Shown: in pieces, positions 1-12,490 of the stretch
Position numbering within the stretch: the first letter of the stretch is position 1
Layout of the letters: each line of letters starts with the position of its first letter
Assembly: GCA_951804985.1 (NCBI GenBank)
Contig: OX638133.1
Location: 5,538,501-5,602,500 of the forward strand
Length of the DNA: 64,000 bases
Origin: Dryomyza anilis
Lineage: Eukaryota > Arthropoda > Insecta > Diptera > Dryomyzidae
Reading direction: 5' to 3'
The notes under the pieces: generated by a model
Told to the model about the DNA's origin: nothing
Databases searched by the model: none
Seen by the model: only the letters and a program-made list of their open reading frames with translations
Translations under genes and position numbers: made by a program

Positions 1-10
1 ATTTATTATG

Positions 11-694
11 CACAGAAAAATATGTACATCATATTGATGAATTCCGTTCTTCAAACCATGATTCATTGTATTGACGAACCACTCATAATATTAATGACTA
101 ACGCCATTATTGTTATGAATGCTATCATAAATATGAAGAACGCTTGATAATTGTCGAAAAAATGTTCTTCAATATAATGAACTGTATGTGAAGAATACGT
201 TTCATCATATTAATTAATTATATTAAACATGTTCATCATATTGAAGAACGCTGTTCATTAAACTAAATTTTTATCAAAATACTTTTTTTTTCGTTCATTT
301 TTTTGCCGTACTTCTCAGTTCTCAAGTAGTTCTTGTGTGTTATTTCTTATATAATGCTTGCTCGACATGAATAAATTAGTAAAGTGTTTTATAATATATT
401 TATTATAATAACAACTTTTTATTAATAAAAAGTTATATATATAAAAATATATTTTTGAAAAAAAAATTTGTTTGACCAATTTTTATTTTCGAAAAAAAAT
501 TATTTCAAAATTTTTTTTTTGAAAAAAAAAATATTTTTTGGACAGTTTTTGTTTCGGACAATTTTTTTTTAATTTTTTTACTGTTATTTAAAAAAAAAAA
601 TTTACAACACTTTTTTTTTCGAATTATTTTATTGGGTAAAAAATTCATTATATTTATGAATAAATTCATCATATTGCAGATTTTTTTTCTGTGT
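11..694. mobile_element. AT-rich TIR element (CACAGAAAAA ends)
   Basis: The left end reads CACAGAAAAATATG and the right end, in reverse complement, CACAGAAAAAAAATCTG. Both are followed by an imperfect inverted copy of a CATATTGATGAATT-like block. The interior repeats short motifs of the type TTCATCATATT and GAACG, plus poly-A/T. There is no coding capacity. It looks like a non-autonomous DNA element. A similar CACAGAAAAAT end occurs near 43380. The boundaries and the absence of a clear target duplication leave this only moderately supported. Confidence 0.4.
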
Positions 695-710
695 GGTATT
701 ATCTAAATTT

Positions 711-880
711 GTAATGGAAATCTTAATTTTATTTGGAATTATCGTAACTTGTAATGGAAAGTCTCAATGTTAATTGGAAATTTTATTCATTTCGGAATGG
801 AAACTCTGCATTTTAATTGGATTTTCCTCATTTCCAAATGAAAAACTAAATTTTATTTGGTATTTTATCAACTTGAGAAG
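711..880. repeat. Degenerate ~43-bp tandem repeat
   Basis: About four diverged units share the pattern TAATGGAAA..TTTAATTGGAA..TTTCGG. There is no coding potential. Confidence 0.45.
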
Positions 881-889
881 GATTACACT

Positions 890-1420
890 ACTCAACAAAA
901 CGATAAAAAATGTTAGCCATGGACAACCCATACAACATCGTGGCTGTTGATTTTGACTACATACTCAGTTTTTAAGAAAATTGCTCTCGAATTTTCAGGT
1001 CGTTTTCAGCCACTTTTTAGAATTAAAAAAATACAGACCCTTACACAACCAGTTTACCAAAAACATGTAAACGCAATTTTACTTTGAATTGTCAAGACTA
1101 ATTACAATATACCGTTAAGTACTATTATTCCGATAAGTTTTTAGAATATTTCAATCTAAACTCGAAAAATATTGATTTTTTAGACTATTTTCGGAAGATT
1201 TTTTAGCATTGTGAATATAACGATAAATAACAAAATGATATACAATCATGCGGATCATAGTTCAAACTAATGATGAAAATTACTAACATTTTTGTATCAC
1301 TTCTCATTTTTAAAATATGCTCTATCAGTTTACATCAAAAACTGTTAAAATTTAATTTCATTCGGAAAGCACATAATTTTAAACCGTCTTGAATTATTTG
1401 TATTAAAAAATGGAATTCAA
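890..1420. repeat. Dispersed repeat family, copy 1
   Basis: A block beginning CACTTTTTAGAATTAAAA and continuing through a TTTCAATCTAAACT motif is shared with 25364-25560. The downstream part (TAGCATT.TGAATATAA.GATAAATAA) is shared with about 46790-46870. The element type is not recognised and there is no open reading frame. Confidence 0.45.
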
Positions 1421-2985
1421 AACACAAAGAATTTTAACTATCAATTACAGTCATGCAGACAACCATTAATTCTATATTCGATAATAGTAACATTTCTCAA
1501 TAAAGAATGAAATCCATTTAGTAAAATTTAAATATTAATTACAGAGCACGTTTGAGTACTGTCTCAAATCAAGCTGCCCCCAAAGTAGTCTCTAATATGA
1601 ATCCTTATAATAAAAAAATACTTTAGATGAAATAATGCTTGACATCGCTGGCTCAAATTCGTGCACATAAGTAAAAGGTTACCATGATTATTTCAAGTCA
1701 AAGACTGAAAATATAAAAAAAAAAAAATCAGCACGGACATAAAAAAAAACAAAAAAAAAACGTAAAGTCAGGGGACAAAAAACAACGAATAAGCAATATT
1801 TATTGAGTACGTGATCTTTGGTGAGTCCTTATGTGACCGACAGTTTTGAATTTTTTATTGCCCACAGACAAACACACACATTTCGATGTACTCTTATAGT
1901 ATATAATACAGGGTAGTTAATTAGACAAAATATAAAAAGGAATAAAGAAATTTTAAAATATAATTAAATTTAAAAAAATAATGTCAGTTCATTATTAATA
2001 ATATTTCCATTTATTCAAATTATTATAATAAAACCCAATGAATTATCTTTTAGTTATTATTAAAACCCTGTTTTCGGTCACTTCTGCTGCTAGCTTCCCA
2101 AAAAACTTTTTGTTAACTTTAAAGCACCGTATTTTCACCACTTTCCAACAACTGTCCTCAGAGATTTCGTATTACAACGAGTACTTCTTGTATTCTACGA
2201 GTATTTTCTATTGCTACCTAGAATTTTTGAACGTCACACAATTGTTGGAACATGATTTCTTTTGGCTGACATTTTGTAGAAATGGCAAAGCTATTAATTT
2301 TTAATTAATCTCACTTAATAATAACTTAAGAATAACGTAGACATAGCCGTAGGTTTTGGTGTATTGTTTTGATTTTTAATGATTTCTTTGGTGTCAGACA
2401 CGTTTTATGGTATATTTTTCAACGTAAAATTAATTCTCACTACGGGAAGTATTACATTTTGTAGCGAAAGAATTTATTTTTAATAAAACGCTTAATTTAA
2501 GTCATTTTAAACTTTGACATTTTATATGCCATTCAAGAATGGTACGACTATAGACAAACACACTTCATTTGCAAAATAAATAAGTTAACGACTTCATATT
2601 GTGTCGCCAACAATAAAAATATGACAACAATTGCAAAACACTCACAAAATAGTCACAAAACAATGCGTTTTTACAGCAACACGTTAGTAGATACTTCTAT
2701 ATGGCACCCATATAAAGAGACACACACATTTGTAGTTAATACACAGAGAAAAATTCTTTAAAAAGATTAAACTAGAATACAAAATACTTTATAATGAAAT
2801 AGGTATGCATGAAAGTAATTTAAAACCATTTACCATTCAAATTTTTGATTTTAAATTCGAAAAAATGTAAATTTAAAAGTGATATTTTTAATTTAGTGCT
2901 CACAAAATACAAAAAAAAACAAAGATACAAAATATCAACGAATGTCAGACATATTGCCATTCCTCATTTTAGTTGTCAGCATTGC
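1421..2985. other. AT-rich non-coding stretch
   Basis: No gene or clear repeat structure is seen. A 88-codon open frame at 2038-2304 has no recognisable domain and the base composition of its surroundings, so it is not called. Confidence 0.5.
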
Positions 2986-3255
2986 AATTTCTTGGTATGA
3001 GAAGAAATCATTCGTCAAAATCATGACTGTGAACTATATGCTAATGCCATGAATGTACATCGTTTTAAATAAAAACTTTAAATTTAAATATGATGAATAT
3101 CAAAATTGTACTTTAAATTTTCTAAACTCTTTCTTGGTATGACAAGAAACAATTCATCAAAATCATGACCGTGAACTATTTTAAATCAAAAACTTTGAAT
3201 TTGAATATGATAAATATCAAAATAAAATGTTGCACTTTAAATTCCCTAAACTTGT
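2986..3255. repeat. Direct duplication, ~142-bp offset
   Basis: The segment starting TTTCTTGGTATGAGAAG near 2988 recurs as TTTCTTGGTATGACAAG near 3130. Both copies contain ATTC[GA]TCAAAATCATGAC, GTGAACTAT, a TTTAAAT..AAACTTT block and a closing TTTAAATT..CTAAAC. The second copy is shortened. Non-coding. Confidence 0.55.
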
Positions 3256-4030
3256 AAATGAAAAATACAAAATTTACAATTTAAACCGCACATTTTTCTC
3301 GGTGCAGTGTAGGACCCAGAGAAGTTACCTTTAAAAGGCCGCTGGTAACAAAATGTGGAGCACAACACAAGACAATAACATTATTTTTCACATAAGAAAA
3401 TAATAATAAAATAAATACAAGTACAATTGTTATGAAGTACAAAGGACCTTCGTCCGCCCCTCCCCCATCAACAGTTTCTATATTTTTTGAAAACATCTCC
3501 CCTAGGCAACTCTAAATTGTTGCTTTTTCTAAACGCACTCAAATGTGTTGTGGCTTAGATTTCCTTTATTTTAGGCGACTTGCATTTTGGTGGTTTGAGT
3601 TCTATGGGTCGGGGATATGACAACAAAAAAACACAAAAATGTTATGGATACGCGGCGCGTAGTTTTGGAAGGTTCTTCTGTTACACCTACAGCTAAAAAT
3701 AGCCGCGTATAATAACAAAATAAACTTTGTGTTTGTAAATCGCATAGAAATACAATAACGTGTGGATAAAATTAAATTATATGCCAACATTTTACAATTT
3801 AATGGGTCCTCGAGTGAAGGTAGTGAATTTAAAACAAAACGCAGGTGACCAGAAATATTTCGATCAAGGTACGAGAATTTTGAATTGAATTTTTGCAAAC
3901 AAGAATTGCTTATTAAGATTTTTGTCTATTAAATAACGTTTGCAAGAAAAGATCACCCTCCTTTTTGAATAAACAAATTCCAGCATTTTGATATTAAATA
4001 AAGAGGTATGCCAACATTTTAATTAGTTCT
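3256..4030. other. Non-coding, no recognisable element
   Basis: Mixed-complexity sequence with a slightly GC-richer patch at 3420-3660. Short open frames here have no domain signature. Confidence 0.4.
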
Positions 4031-4078
4031 CAAGTTATTTTAATCTGGACACCAATAAATGCTAATTTATATAAATGG

Positions 4079-4345
4079 AATATTTTGAGAAGTGTATAGC
4101 AGTTTGCAAAATTTTGTGGAATTTTAATGTCAGATTCACGGAATATTTTTGGAACTGGCAGAAAACAGAAAACTTGTGATACAAACTAAGCCTTTGTCTG
4201 TTTGAAATATGCCGATAAAATGTTTCTAAACTGTCCAGAACCTGTCAAAAATTTTGTCTGGGAGCCCGAAACAATATTTCTGGCATATTTCACGAATATT
4301 TCAGGCATATTTCCGCAAACACACAGATAAATGAAAAATTTTGTC
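4079..4345. repeat. Dispersed ~260-bp repeat, copy 1
   Basis: Shares GTATAGCAG, TTTTAATGTCAGATTCACGG, GGAACTGGCAGAAAACAGAAA, AAAATGTTTCTA.TAAACTG and CAAACACACAGATAAAT in the same order with 6008-6275. A shorter relative follows at 4440-4590 and another at 5800-6005. It has no coding frame. The motifs CAAAAATTTTGTCTGGGA and GGCATATTTC recur inside it. The family is not recognised. Confidence 0.6.
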
Positions 4346-4599
4346 TGGGGGACAGAATTTTGTCTTTATATTTTTAATTTACCTGAGAAAATATTTTTTT
4401 TTTTTATAATTTTTTTACATTTTTATATAAAATATTTGCTACAACACACAGATAAATGAAAGTTTGTGGAAAGTTTATCAAATATTATAGAATTTTATAA
4501 TCCGATTCTCGGCATATTTTCGGTACGACTACTAAGATATCCGTTTCTAAACTGCCTCTAGACTTACCAAAAATAGTATCCAGAGTACCTGCTCAATTG

Positions 4600-5790
4600 T
4601 ACAGTACAATTTAAATTTAAATAAAAATTAAAAAAAAAGAATACAGTGAACATTTTAAAATATAGATTTTAAATGGTTAGTCTTTTTTTGTAGACAGAAA
4701 CTAAAAGCCCTGGATTATCAACCACAGTAACAGTGACAACACTTTCGACTGACATAATTTTGCATTAATGCAATTGTATTTGTGTGAGCCATATATATCT
4801 GTTTATGTGTGAAACAAAGGGATTCACAGAAATCAACCCAAACAACAACGCAAAACCATACCATATGTGTTTTCATTGTCTTCGCATTGTTTAGGCGCGT
4901 GATATGAACCCGGTTGTGGATTTGTTAAAGGCCTCCTTGTGCTGGTCGTGCGTTTTTGTCCTTTTTCTTATTATAATTATTATAATAATGGTGATAATGA
5001 TGTTGTTTGTTTATTTGCAGGAAGCTACTAATGCGAATACTAGAGGGCGTTTTATTGTTTTACATTTTGTTCAAAAAATAACTTTTAATGAAGTCGTGTA
5101 GTTGATAAAAAATTTCAGTTTTTAAAGTTGATAATTATTTAATTATTTAATTTTAAATTAGAAATAGAAAAGAAAATTGAAAGCATTATCATATTCACTA
5201 TTCTATACCATTACACAGAAAAATAAAATAATCGACGTAAATATAGCAACCGATATTAATTGCATGCCATTAATCAGTACAGCAATGAAATTCAGTAATT
5301 TAATGAAAACATTTGCTAATATGAATATTTGTACGTCAATGAAGCAAATTAATTAGTCGCAAATTCAGCGTATGGAATATTCTTACAGATGTTTAGTTAA
5401 ATTTAAATTCTACTTGTACAAAAAAAATCAAGTATATTAATTAATTGTTCTTCGAGATATTAATGTTTTAAGCGTAGAAATGTCCCGCCCGGTAACCCAT
5501 AAAATGCCCAGATGTATTGAACGCTTTAAAAACTATTATATTGTATTCGGAAAAAGATGGCTCATAGTTTGGGGACCTCCAGTAACAGCATCGCTTCAGA
5601 TCTACCCACTTAACAGAAAAACAATTTTTAAACCTAAGAATTGTCAATTTTTGATTGCATACAGAGAATAATCCAGACGTTGTAGAGCAAAAAGGGTTAA
5701 AATATTGAGATCAGCGAACACGAATTAAATAAAAAAATAATTAAAAAAAAAATGCGAATAAAAAAACAATACTTTTAGACGGCAAAAACG
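4600..5790. other. Non-coding stretch with repeat fragments
   Basis: No gene is supported. Around 5455-5600 a block (TTTTAAGCGTA..GTCCCGCCCGG..AAAATGCCCA) resembles 46185-46230 (TTTAAGCGTACGTCCCGTCCGG..AAAATGCCCA), so it is a dispersed repeat fragment. The 63-codon frame at 5480-5671 lies in this repeat. Confidence 0.4.
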
Positions 5791-6007
5791 CAGAATATTT
5801 GAAGTTTTTGAGAGCCGTACAACAGATTATTAAATTTTATAGAACTTTAAGGCAGATTTCCGGCATGTTTTCAAGCAGAAAATAGACAGCTTATGATACT
5901 AACTCTGCTTGAAATCATCCAAAAATATTTTTCTAAATGCGCCGAGACAAAATTTATGGCATTATTCAATAATATTTCGGGCATATTTCCGGTAAACACA
6001 CAGATAA

Positions 6008-6278
6008 ATATAAAATTTTCAGAAGTATATAGCAGATTGTAAAATTTTATGGAATTTTAATGTCAGATTCACGGAATATTTTCGGAACTGGCAGAAAACA
6101 GAAAGCTTGTGATAAAAACTGCCCCTATTTTGTTTGAAATATGTCGATAAAATGTTTCTACTAAACTGCCCCGACCCTGCCAAAAATTTTGTCTGGGAAC
6201 ACGAAACAAAATTTCTGGCATATTTCAGGAATATTTCAGACATATATCCGGCAAACACACAGATAAATATTTTGGGAA
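6008..6278. repeat. Dispersed ~260-bp repeat, copy 2
   Basis: Same motif order as 4079-4345 and about 80-85% similar by eye. The closing CAAACACACAGATAAAT is conserved. The minus-strand open frames that cross it are incidental. Confidence 0.6.
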
Positions 6279-6589
6279 ATGTATAACAAATGAATTTAAT
6301 TGTTTTCGAATATATTAAGTGCACCCAAAATGTTGCAAGCAATTAGCTGCGTTTTAAAAAATCCGTTAAAACGGAAGTAAAGCGATAAAAATGCCAAAAA
6401 CCGCAAATAAAAAATGCAACGAGCATTTTGCTGATAAGCGCACACAATAACAATGTTTGAGAATAAATTTATAAATAAAGGTTTACTTGTTAAATAGAAC
6501 ATTAAAATTGTCTGTTACAAAAGAAATTTATACAATCAATACTATACAATAAGTATTTAATATTTGTACTATACTTTTTGTTTGTAAAA

Positions 6590-7510
6590 CTTAGTCAATA
6601 AATTCAAATTATTCTTTTATTTGAAAAATGCCATTAAAAACTACAAAAAACTTATTGAAAATGACTTAATAATATTGAATTATTATTGATTTTTTAAGGA
6701 AATACTATTAATTCAATAAAATAAGTTTCAAAACTGCTATGAATTTCTTAAAGATATATTATAAAATTCAATGCATGAAAATTCATTGTGTGTTTGTATG
6801 AAAATTTCAGAATGAAAAGTGACTGGGACTTTTACAAAAAAATACTATAACATCAATGGTATTTGATAATATGTCTATAGTTTTTTTTCTTTAAAAATTT
6901 GTCAATATATTGAAATTATTCCTTTAATTGATAAATGCTAAATTAAATACTACAAAATACTATTAAAGTATTAAGTAATTTTTGAGTTTTAATTAAAATA
7001 CATTTTTTGAAATACTATTAATTCAATAGTATTATATTGTTTCTATAAAACTCAATCAATAATTTCAAATTATTCTTTAAATTGATAAATCCCATTAAAA
7101 ACTACAAAAAAAACTATTGAAAATTACTTAATACTATTGAATTGTTATTTAGTTTTTAGGAAAATATATTTTTATAATACTATTAATTAAATAAGATACG
7201 TTTAAGTGTTATAAAATTCAATGCATGAAGTTGTTGGATAATTGTATGGAAGTTGGAAAGAAAGGATTCAGTTGTATTTAAAAATCTCTGCGATTAAAAA
7301 AAAATATATAATTAATTATATTTGATAATATTACTATAGTTTTTGCTCTAAAAATTTGTAAATATATTTAAATTATTCTTTTAATTGGTAAATGATAAAT
7401 TAAATAGACCAAAATACTATTAAAGTACAAAATATTTTTTGAGTTTTAAGAAAATACATTTTTTGAAATACTATTAAATCAATAACATAAGTTTCATTGT
7501 TGGAAACTCC
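6590..7510. repeat. Tandem ~460-bp dimeric repeat
   Basis: Two half-units alternate as A (about 6590 and 7060) and B (about 6891 and 7345), giving two copies of an A-B dimer of about 460 bp. Both halves contain TTCAAATTATTCTTT, ATTGATAAAT, a variable ACTACAAAA block and AATACTATTAATTCAATA. Relatives occur at 16608-16720, 32560-32680 (opposite strand) and 56030-56170 (inside a MITE), so the dimer is probably made from MITE copies. Confidence 0.5.
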
Positions 7511-7850
7511 GATACATTTTTGAAATAGATAGTATTGAATTCCGTTCATCATTGACGGACATTTGTATGAAAATTGAATATAATGAATTAAGCTGTATTT
7601 CTGAATGGGAAGGAAATATGTGGTTGCCATATTTATACCATTAAATGCAGTATACTATTGAACAACTATAGTGCATTTTTTTAGTATAAATCATTATATA
7701 TTAAACACAAACATGCAAATTATAGAAAAAAAGAAATCGGAAAATCATATTCCACGCAAAAGACCCAAATATAGGGATTATAAACTCCAATTACTACGGA
7801 ACTCAAGAATTTTTGGAAAAAAATTCGACCATAGGATTTCGCATACTTAC

Positions 7851-8487
7851 TAACGTTTAGTGGCATAATGGCGCTTTGCATATGACTGAAGAGCTGTCGA
7901 TGATGGTGGTGATGATGATGACCAACACCACCAGCACCAGTTACGCTGGCACCGCTGAAGAACAGATGGTTCTGCTGCAACGCCAACTGATGCTGATGAT
8001 GCGAATGCAACGCATGATGATGCTGCTGTTGCTGCTGCGTTTGATGCGGGTGTTGCTGTTGCTGAAGATGATGATGTTGCTGCAGTTGCTGCGAATGATG
8101 CTGCTGCTGTTGCGGCGTAAGTTGTTGCTGCTGCTGCGACGTAAGTTGTTGCTGCTGCTGCGTATGTTGGTGGTGATGATTGCTACCGCTGACATTGTTG
8201 TACTGCCGTGTAGCAGCAACTGCTGCTGCCGCCGCTGTTGCTAGAATATGATGATGTGTCGTTGAGCGTTGGTTGTTGTTGTTCTGCACGGTATTTAAAC
8301 TGTGTATGGAGGCGTGTACCGCCGATTGATATATAATACCGTTATTCGACAGCGCTGTCATCGACTGATGATGATACATGGTGGGACCGGCGCCAGCGGT
8401 GTGCGGCGGTGTAGTCGACACAGCGGTGGTTGCCGCCATGGCGGACGCGGAAACGGGGGCCAATTGCAGCGAACGGTAACCGGCCAT
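7851..8487 (-). CDS. First coding exon, Q/H-rich protein (partial)
   Basis: Function unknown; I do not recognise the gene. An ATG at 8487, in a good fly context (AAACATGG), opens a frame of about 212 residues. The exon ends at a strong donor (GTAAGT, minus strand, 7850-7845), one base into a codon. Past the donor the frame runs into AT-rich, hydrophobic-looking sequence, as expected for an intron read by mistake. The N-terminus is Ser/Ala/Thr-rich (MAGYRSLQLAP), followed by an Asn/Thr/Ala stretch, a poly-Ala patch, a long glutamine/histidine region (roughly residues 105-165), a His run (residues ~185-192) and QLFSHMQSAIMPLNV at the splice site. Such bias is typical of fly transcription or RNA regulators, but no domain lies in this exon, so that is inference. 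The antisense open frames here are shadows of the CAG/CAT-rich exon. Confidence 0.75.
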
Positions 8488-8995
8488 GTTTAGTTTTTTT
8501 ATTATTTATTTTGTATTTATTGAGTCGGGGGGGAAAGGTGGGTGATAAGTATTGTTTTTTGTTTGAGTTTATATCTACGTGTAGATATTTTTAGTTTTAA
8601 GTTTTAACTTTAACTTTTTCAACGGGCGACTACATTTTGCGCTATTAGTTCTTGAAATGTACCTATAGTATTTAAGTTTTTTCACATTTACTAAGTTGTT
8701 AATAATTGGTCTCAAATAAACGTGTACCCGAAGGCGTCTTTACGGGCCGATTATCTTTTATTACTAACTGCCACAGCCGGTAGAGCATCAGAGTAAGACA
8801 GCTAGATTTGCTGTGACTGAAGATACAATGTTATCTGATAACAGCTGCTTATCGGGGCTCAGCATCTACAAGATAGTTCTTCGATGTACTACAGTATGGC
8901 ATATATATTTATATCTCTACATAGATATATTCATTCTTCATATATCTAAGTAGAATTTCAAATGTCAAGATAATTCTAAGCAATGTTTGCAGTTT
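8488..8995 (-). promoter_or_regulatory. 5' flank/UTR with GATA-E-box cluster
   Basis: This segment lies immediately upstream of the ATG at 8487 and should hold 5' UTR and perhaps the promoter. At about 8830-8858 two GATA-type sites (TTATCT, TGATAA), an E-box (CAGCTG) and another GATA site (TTATC) are packed into about 30 bases. No convincing TATA box or initiator could be fixed. The regulatory role is inferred from the clustered motifs. Confidence 0.3.
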
Positions 8996-9239
8996 GATAA
9001 GTTCGCTTTAACTAATTTATTAAATGTAATATTGCAAAATAATAAAATAATAAAATGTTTTTACGAACAGGAAGTCTGCGTTAATTTTTTGTCTTAAAAA
9101 GAAACTATTTTTTATAATACTATCATAAAGCATTAAATTCTACGTCAGTGTAAATTTTATTATTAAAGTTATTTTGAACTAATTGTGGAATATTTTAAAA
9201 ATAACATCAAAGATAGTAATTTTAATGAAGTTTATTTCT

Positions 9240-10066
9240 TAAATTATAACCACAAATCCCAACTGAAGTATCGTTTAAAGTCATACCTTAAATCTCAGCT
9301 AAACCCCGAGTCACATCTAATGCCATCAAAAGTCCCCGTCTCAAGTCGCATCTTAAGTTCAATCTAAGTCCTACCTCTAGTAATATCTAAAGTAAGATCT
9401 AAAGTCACATTTGAAGTTCTAGCTAAATTCACATCTCTAGTTCCGCCTCAAGTTGCGTCTATAGTCCCATCTACAGTTCATTGTAAAGTCCCATCTAAGT
9501 CCTATCTAAAATCAAATTTAAAATTTCACTTGAATCCCATTTAAAGTCTCATTTAAAATCTCATCTAAAATCCCATCTAAAATTCCATATATTTCCACAT
9601 AAAGCCCCATCTAAAGTTCTACTTAAAATTTCATCTAAAGTCTTACCTAAAGTACACCTCAGTTCTATCGAAAAATCACGACTAAAGTCTAATCTTTTGT
9701 CCCATTTAAGGTCACATCTGAAATCCCTTTTGAACTTCCTCTTCAGGTTCAAAAAATGTGTTCCAAAATGTCTAATTACACAAATTCCATAATCTTAGTA
9801 TTCTTTGTAAAGCCATCTGAAGTCCTACATTAAGTCTTAATGTTCCATATAAATTCCCATCTTAATTCGATTCTAAAGTAAGATCTTAAGTCTATACTTC
9901 AAAGTCCTATTTATAGTCCCGTCTAAAATCCAATCCGAAGTCCAATCTAATATCCCATCTATTCTTGAAATCCCATATATTTTAAAAGTTCTACCTAAAG
10001 TCCTATATCCGTCATATCTAGAAACTCACCTTCCATTCTTCTAAAGTTTTACATTCCATCTAATTT
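9240..10066. repeat. Degenerate CCCATCTAAAGT array, part 1
   Basis: Dozens of diverged copies of a short unit (about AAGTCCCATCT / AAAATCCCATCTA, 10-16 bp apart). Blocks of the array have themselves been duplicated: AAATCCCTTTTGAACTTCCT at about 9720 recurs at about 10611 as AAATCTCTTTTGAACTTCCT. No genuine coding frame. Confidence 0.7.
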
Positions 10067-10067
10067 T

Positions 10068-10370
10068 TTTATACCCTACACTAAGAGTGAAAGGTATATT
10101 CAGTTTGGTACGCCGCATGACCTCCTGTGTCGATGTCCGTCTGTCCGTCTGTATGTCTGTCTGTATGTCTGTCCTTCTGTCTGTCTGTTGAAATCACGAT
10201 TACGGAAAAAGTAGAAGAGCTAGAGCAATGAAACTTTAGATTTAGATTACTTATATATCTAAACTGTCTGAACTGTCGACTTAGACCGACTATAATTTTG
10301 ATAATCCTAACTATCATAATAACACCTACTTTAAAATTTCCCATGTGATCTAACCTTCCCAACTGGTTTT
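10068..10370. mobile_element. TATACCCTACAC-type dispersed element, copy 1
   Basis: Starts TATACCCTACACTAAGAGTG, contains TTTGGTACGCC and a CTGT/CCGT run at 10138-10190, and ends CCATGTGATCTAAC..CCCAACTGG. Copies of the family are at about 48890-49680 and 63518-64000. This copy interrupts the CCCATCTAAAGT array, so it is younger than the array. It has no coding capacity and the family name is not known to me. Confidence 0.65.
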
Positions 10371-10680
10371 TAATTTCATCTGTATACCCATCTCAAGTGC
10401 CGTCTTAAATCCCATTTAAAGTACCATCTAGAATTCCACCTAATATCTCTTCTTAAGGCCCATCTAAAGTTCCATTTAAAATACCGTATATGGTCAAATA
10501 AAGGTCTATCTAAAGTTCCACCTAAAATCCCATCTAATGTCAAATCTTATCTAAAGTCCATCTCAGTCCTATCTAAAATCTGATCTGAAGTCCCATCTAA
10601 GGTCACATCTAAAATCTCTTTTGAACTTCCTCATCAAGTTTTAAAAATAGGTTCCAAAACGTATAATTACACCTCTTCTA
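10371..10680. repeat. Degenerate CCCATCTAAAGT array, part 2
   Basis: Continuation of the 9240-10066 array beyond the inserted element, with the same unit and a duplicated end block (TTTTGAACTTCCTCATCAAG). Confidence 0.65.
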
Positions 10681-10737
10681 TTATCGTAATAAGTATTTTA
10701 CAAACGCAAAATTGAAGAACTTTAACATAGTTCAAAT

Positions 10738-10937
10738 GTTACCCTGACTTCTTTTCTCGCTTTTGACACGTGTGGTATACAAAACAGTAACTCCTATATT
10801 ATTTCTCTCTTTTTTTCTATATATCATAACAAAAAAGTGTTACCCTGACTTCTTTTATCTTTTTTGACACGTGTGATCTACAAAACAGTATCTCCTATGT
10901 AATTTCTCACTCTTGTCCTATATATCATAAATACATG
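10738..10937. repeat. Tandem duplication, ~101-bp unit x2
   Basis: Both units begin GTTACCCTGACTTCTTTT and contain GACACGTGTG, CTACAAAACAGTA and CTATATATCATAA. They start 101 bases apart. Confidence 0.75.
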
Positions 10938-12100
10938 AGTGATCTGTTTTTTGTAATATCAACGTAAACGTGATTCTGTTTGATTTAAAGTTTACAATGT
11001 AGTAGCTGGCTACTTGTAATAAATATGCAAATATTTATAAACTTAAGACGTTGTGTGTATTTTGAGATAGCTGTTTATATAAATAGCTTGCATTACAATT
11101 TATGATAACAAACAAATGATAAACCTGAGTTATATTTTATATGCAACGAGATATAGGCCTTTTTCATCTGATGTTTAGTCATCATTTGGTAGAGTAAAAT
11201 AAAAATCAACAAAAAATATGAAACTTTATATTGTGGTACTGAATGAAAAGAAAATAAAATTCAACTGCAACAAGAATTTTGTTCAATTCAAGCTTTGTGT
11301 TTTAAAATCTTTTAGGTAACAATATATCTTTATTATCTTTATTATTTTACAATTCCAATTAATCATTGTGATCAGGCTCAGGGCTCTGATTCGCGAGCAA
11401 ACGAAACTTTAAACATTTGTCGAGATGGAAGTCAATTTTACATATTTGGGTAAAAATATTTATAACCAACGAACTGATTTCCCCCTAACCCTTCAGAATA
11501 AACTGAAATTGATACAAATGTTGTTTCTTATTAAACTAAGAAATTATTAATATTTTGGACCTCTAGCATAAATGGTTCCCGAAATATGACAGATTAAAAA
11601 GTCAAAAATATTTTAAAAAATCACAAAAGTGGGTTAACTTAATTGCGTTTATCTTAAAAAATGGTTTACGTACATTGTTATTTATAACTCAGGAATCAAT
11701 ACGAAAACACCTATGAAATTTAACACAAATGTTACGAAAAAAACCAGCAATAACCCATATTTATTTGAAAATTTTAAAAATATTGGTTTTTGCGAAATAT
11801 CTTCCCAAAATCTAGATCATGTGATAGTAAAATTAAACCATTTTAAAAAAAATCTAATCACAGGACATATTACAGGTCATCTTAATACCTTTCAAATGAT
11901 ACCTCAATTAATCTTTTATGTAAAGTCCTTTATAAGATAAACACACGTAAGACAATTGATTTTTTCTTTATAAAATATTTAAAAAAAGCCAAGGTAAATT
12001 TTAGGCAGCCTGCCACATACAGTCGACACAGACCACAATTAATCCTACAGTTGTCCTACAGTTGGCAAACAACTTTTAAATTGTTAAAAATAGAAACTAA
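10938..12100. other. Non-coding stretch
   Basis: No gene or element is seen. The 75-codon frame at 11713-11940 is AT-rich, lacks any domain and is not called. Confidence 0.4.
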
Positions 12101-12109
12101 ATACAAACA

Positions 12110-12490
12110 TTTGTTTTGGATAAGCAATATATGCAAAGTTAGATGCCTAACGGAAGATTTTTGGCAGGCAGGTAATCAAAATATTAATCTGCTTTCACAT
12201 TCCATACAGCTACCACTACATTTCTTCACATTCTTATACAATGACGCGTGACTGCCGTCTGCCGTTTTGTTTTATGGCAGACAATAGGCACGTTTTGATA
12301 CTGTTTGGACAAGCATTCTATGCAAAGTTGGATACCTAATGGAAGACTTTTGGCAGGCGGGTAGTCAAAATATTTAGCTACCATTATCTACCATAACATT
12401 TCATACAACTGCCTTTACATTCCTTCACATTGCTATAAACTTACGAGTGGCTACCCTCTGCTGTTTTGTTCTATGGCAGATAATAGGCAG
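12110..12490. repeat. Tandem duplication, ~189-bp unit x2
   Basis: TTTGGATAAGCA..ATGCAAAGTT near 12115 recurs as TTTGGACAAGCA..ATGCAAAGTT near 12304. Both units contain GGAAGA.TTTTGGCAGGC, a ..CTACCA..CATT block, CTTCACATT and end CTGCCGTTTTGTTTTATGGCAG or its variant. The short open frames overlapping it are incidental. Confidence 0.7.

Noticed and set aside
2038..2304. 88-codon plus frame
   Set aside because: Composition like its surroundings, no motif, no signal for transcription.
9240..10680. CRISPR-like array of short repeats
   Set aside because: Units are degenerate, contiguous and without unique equal-length spacers; the host is a eukaryote.
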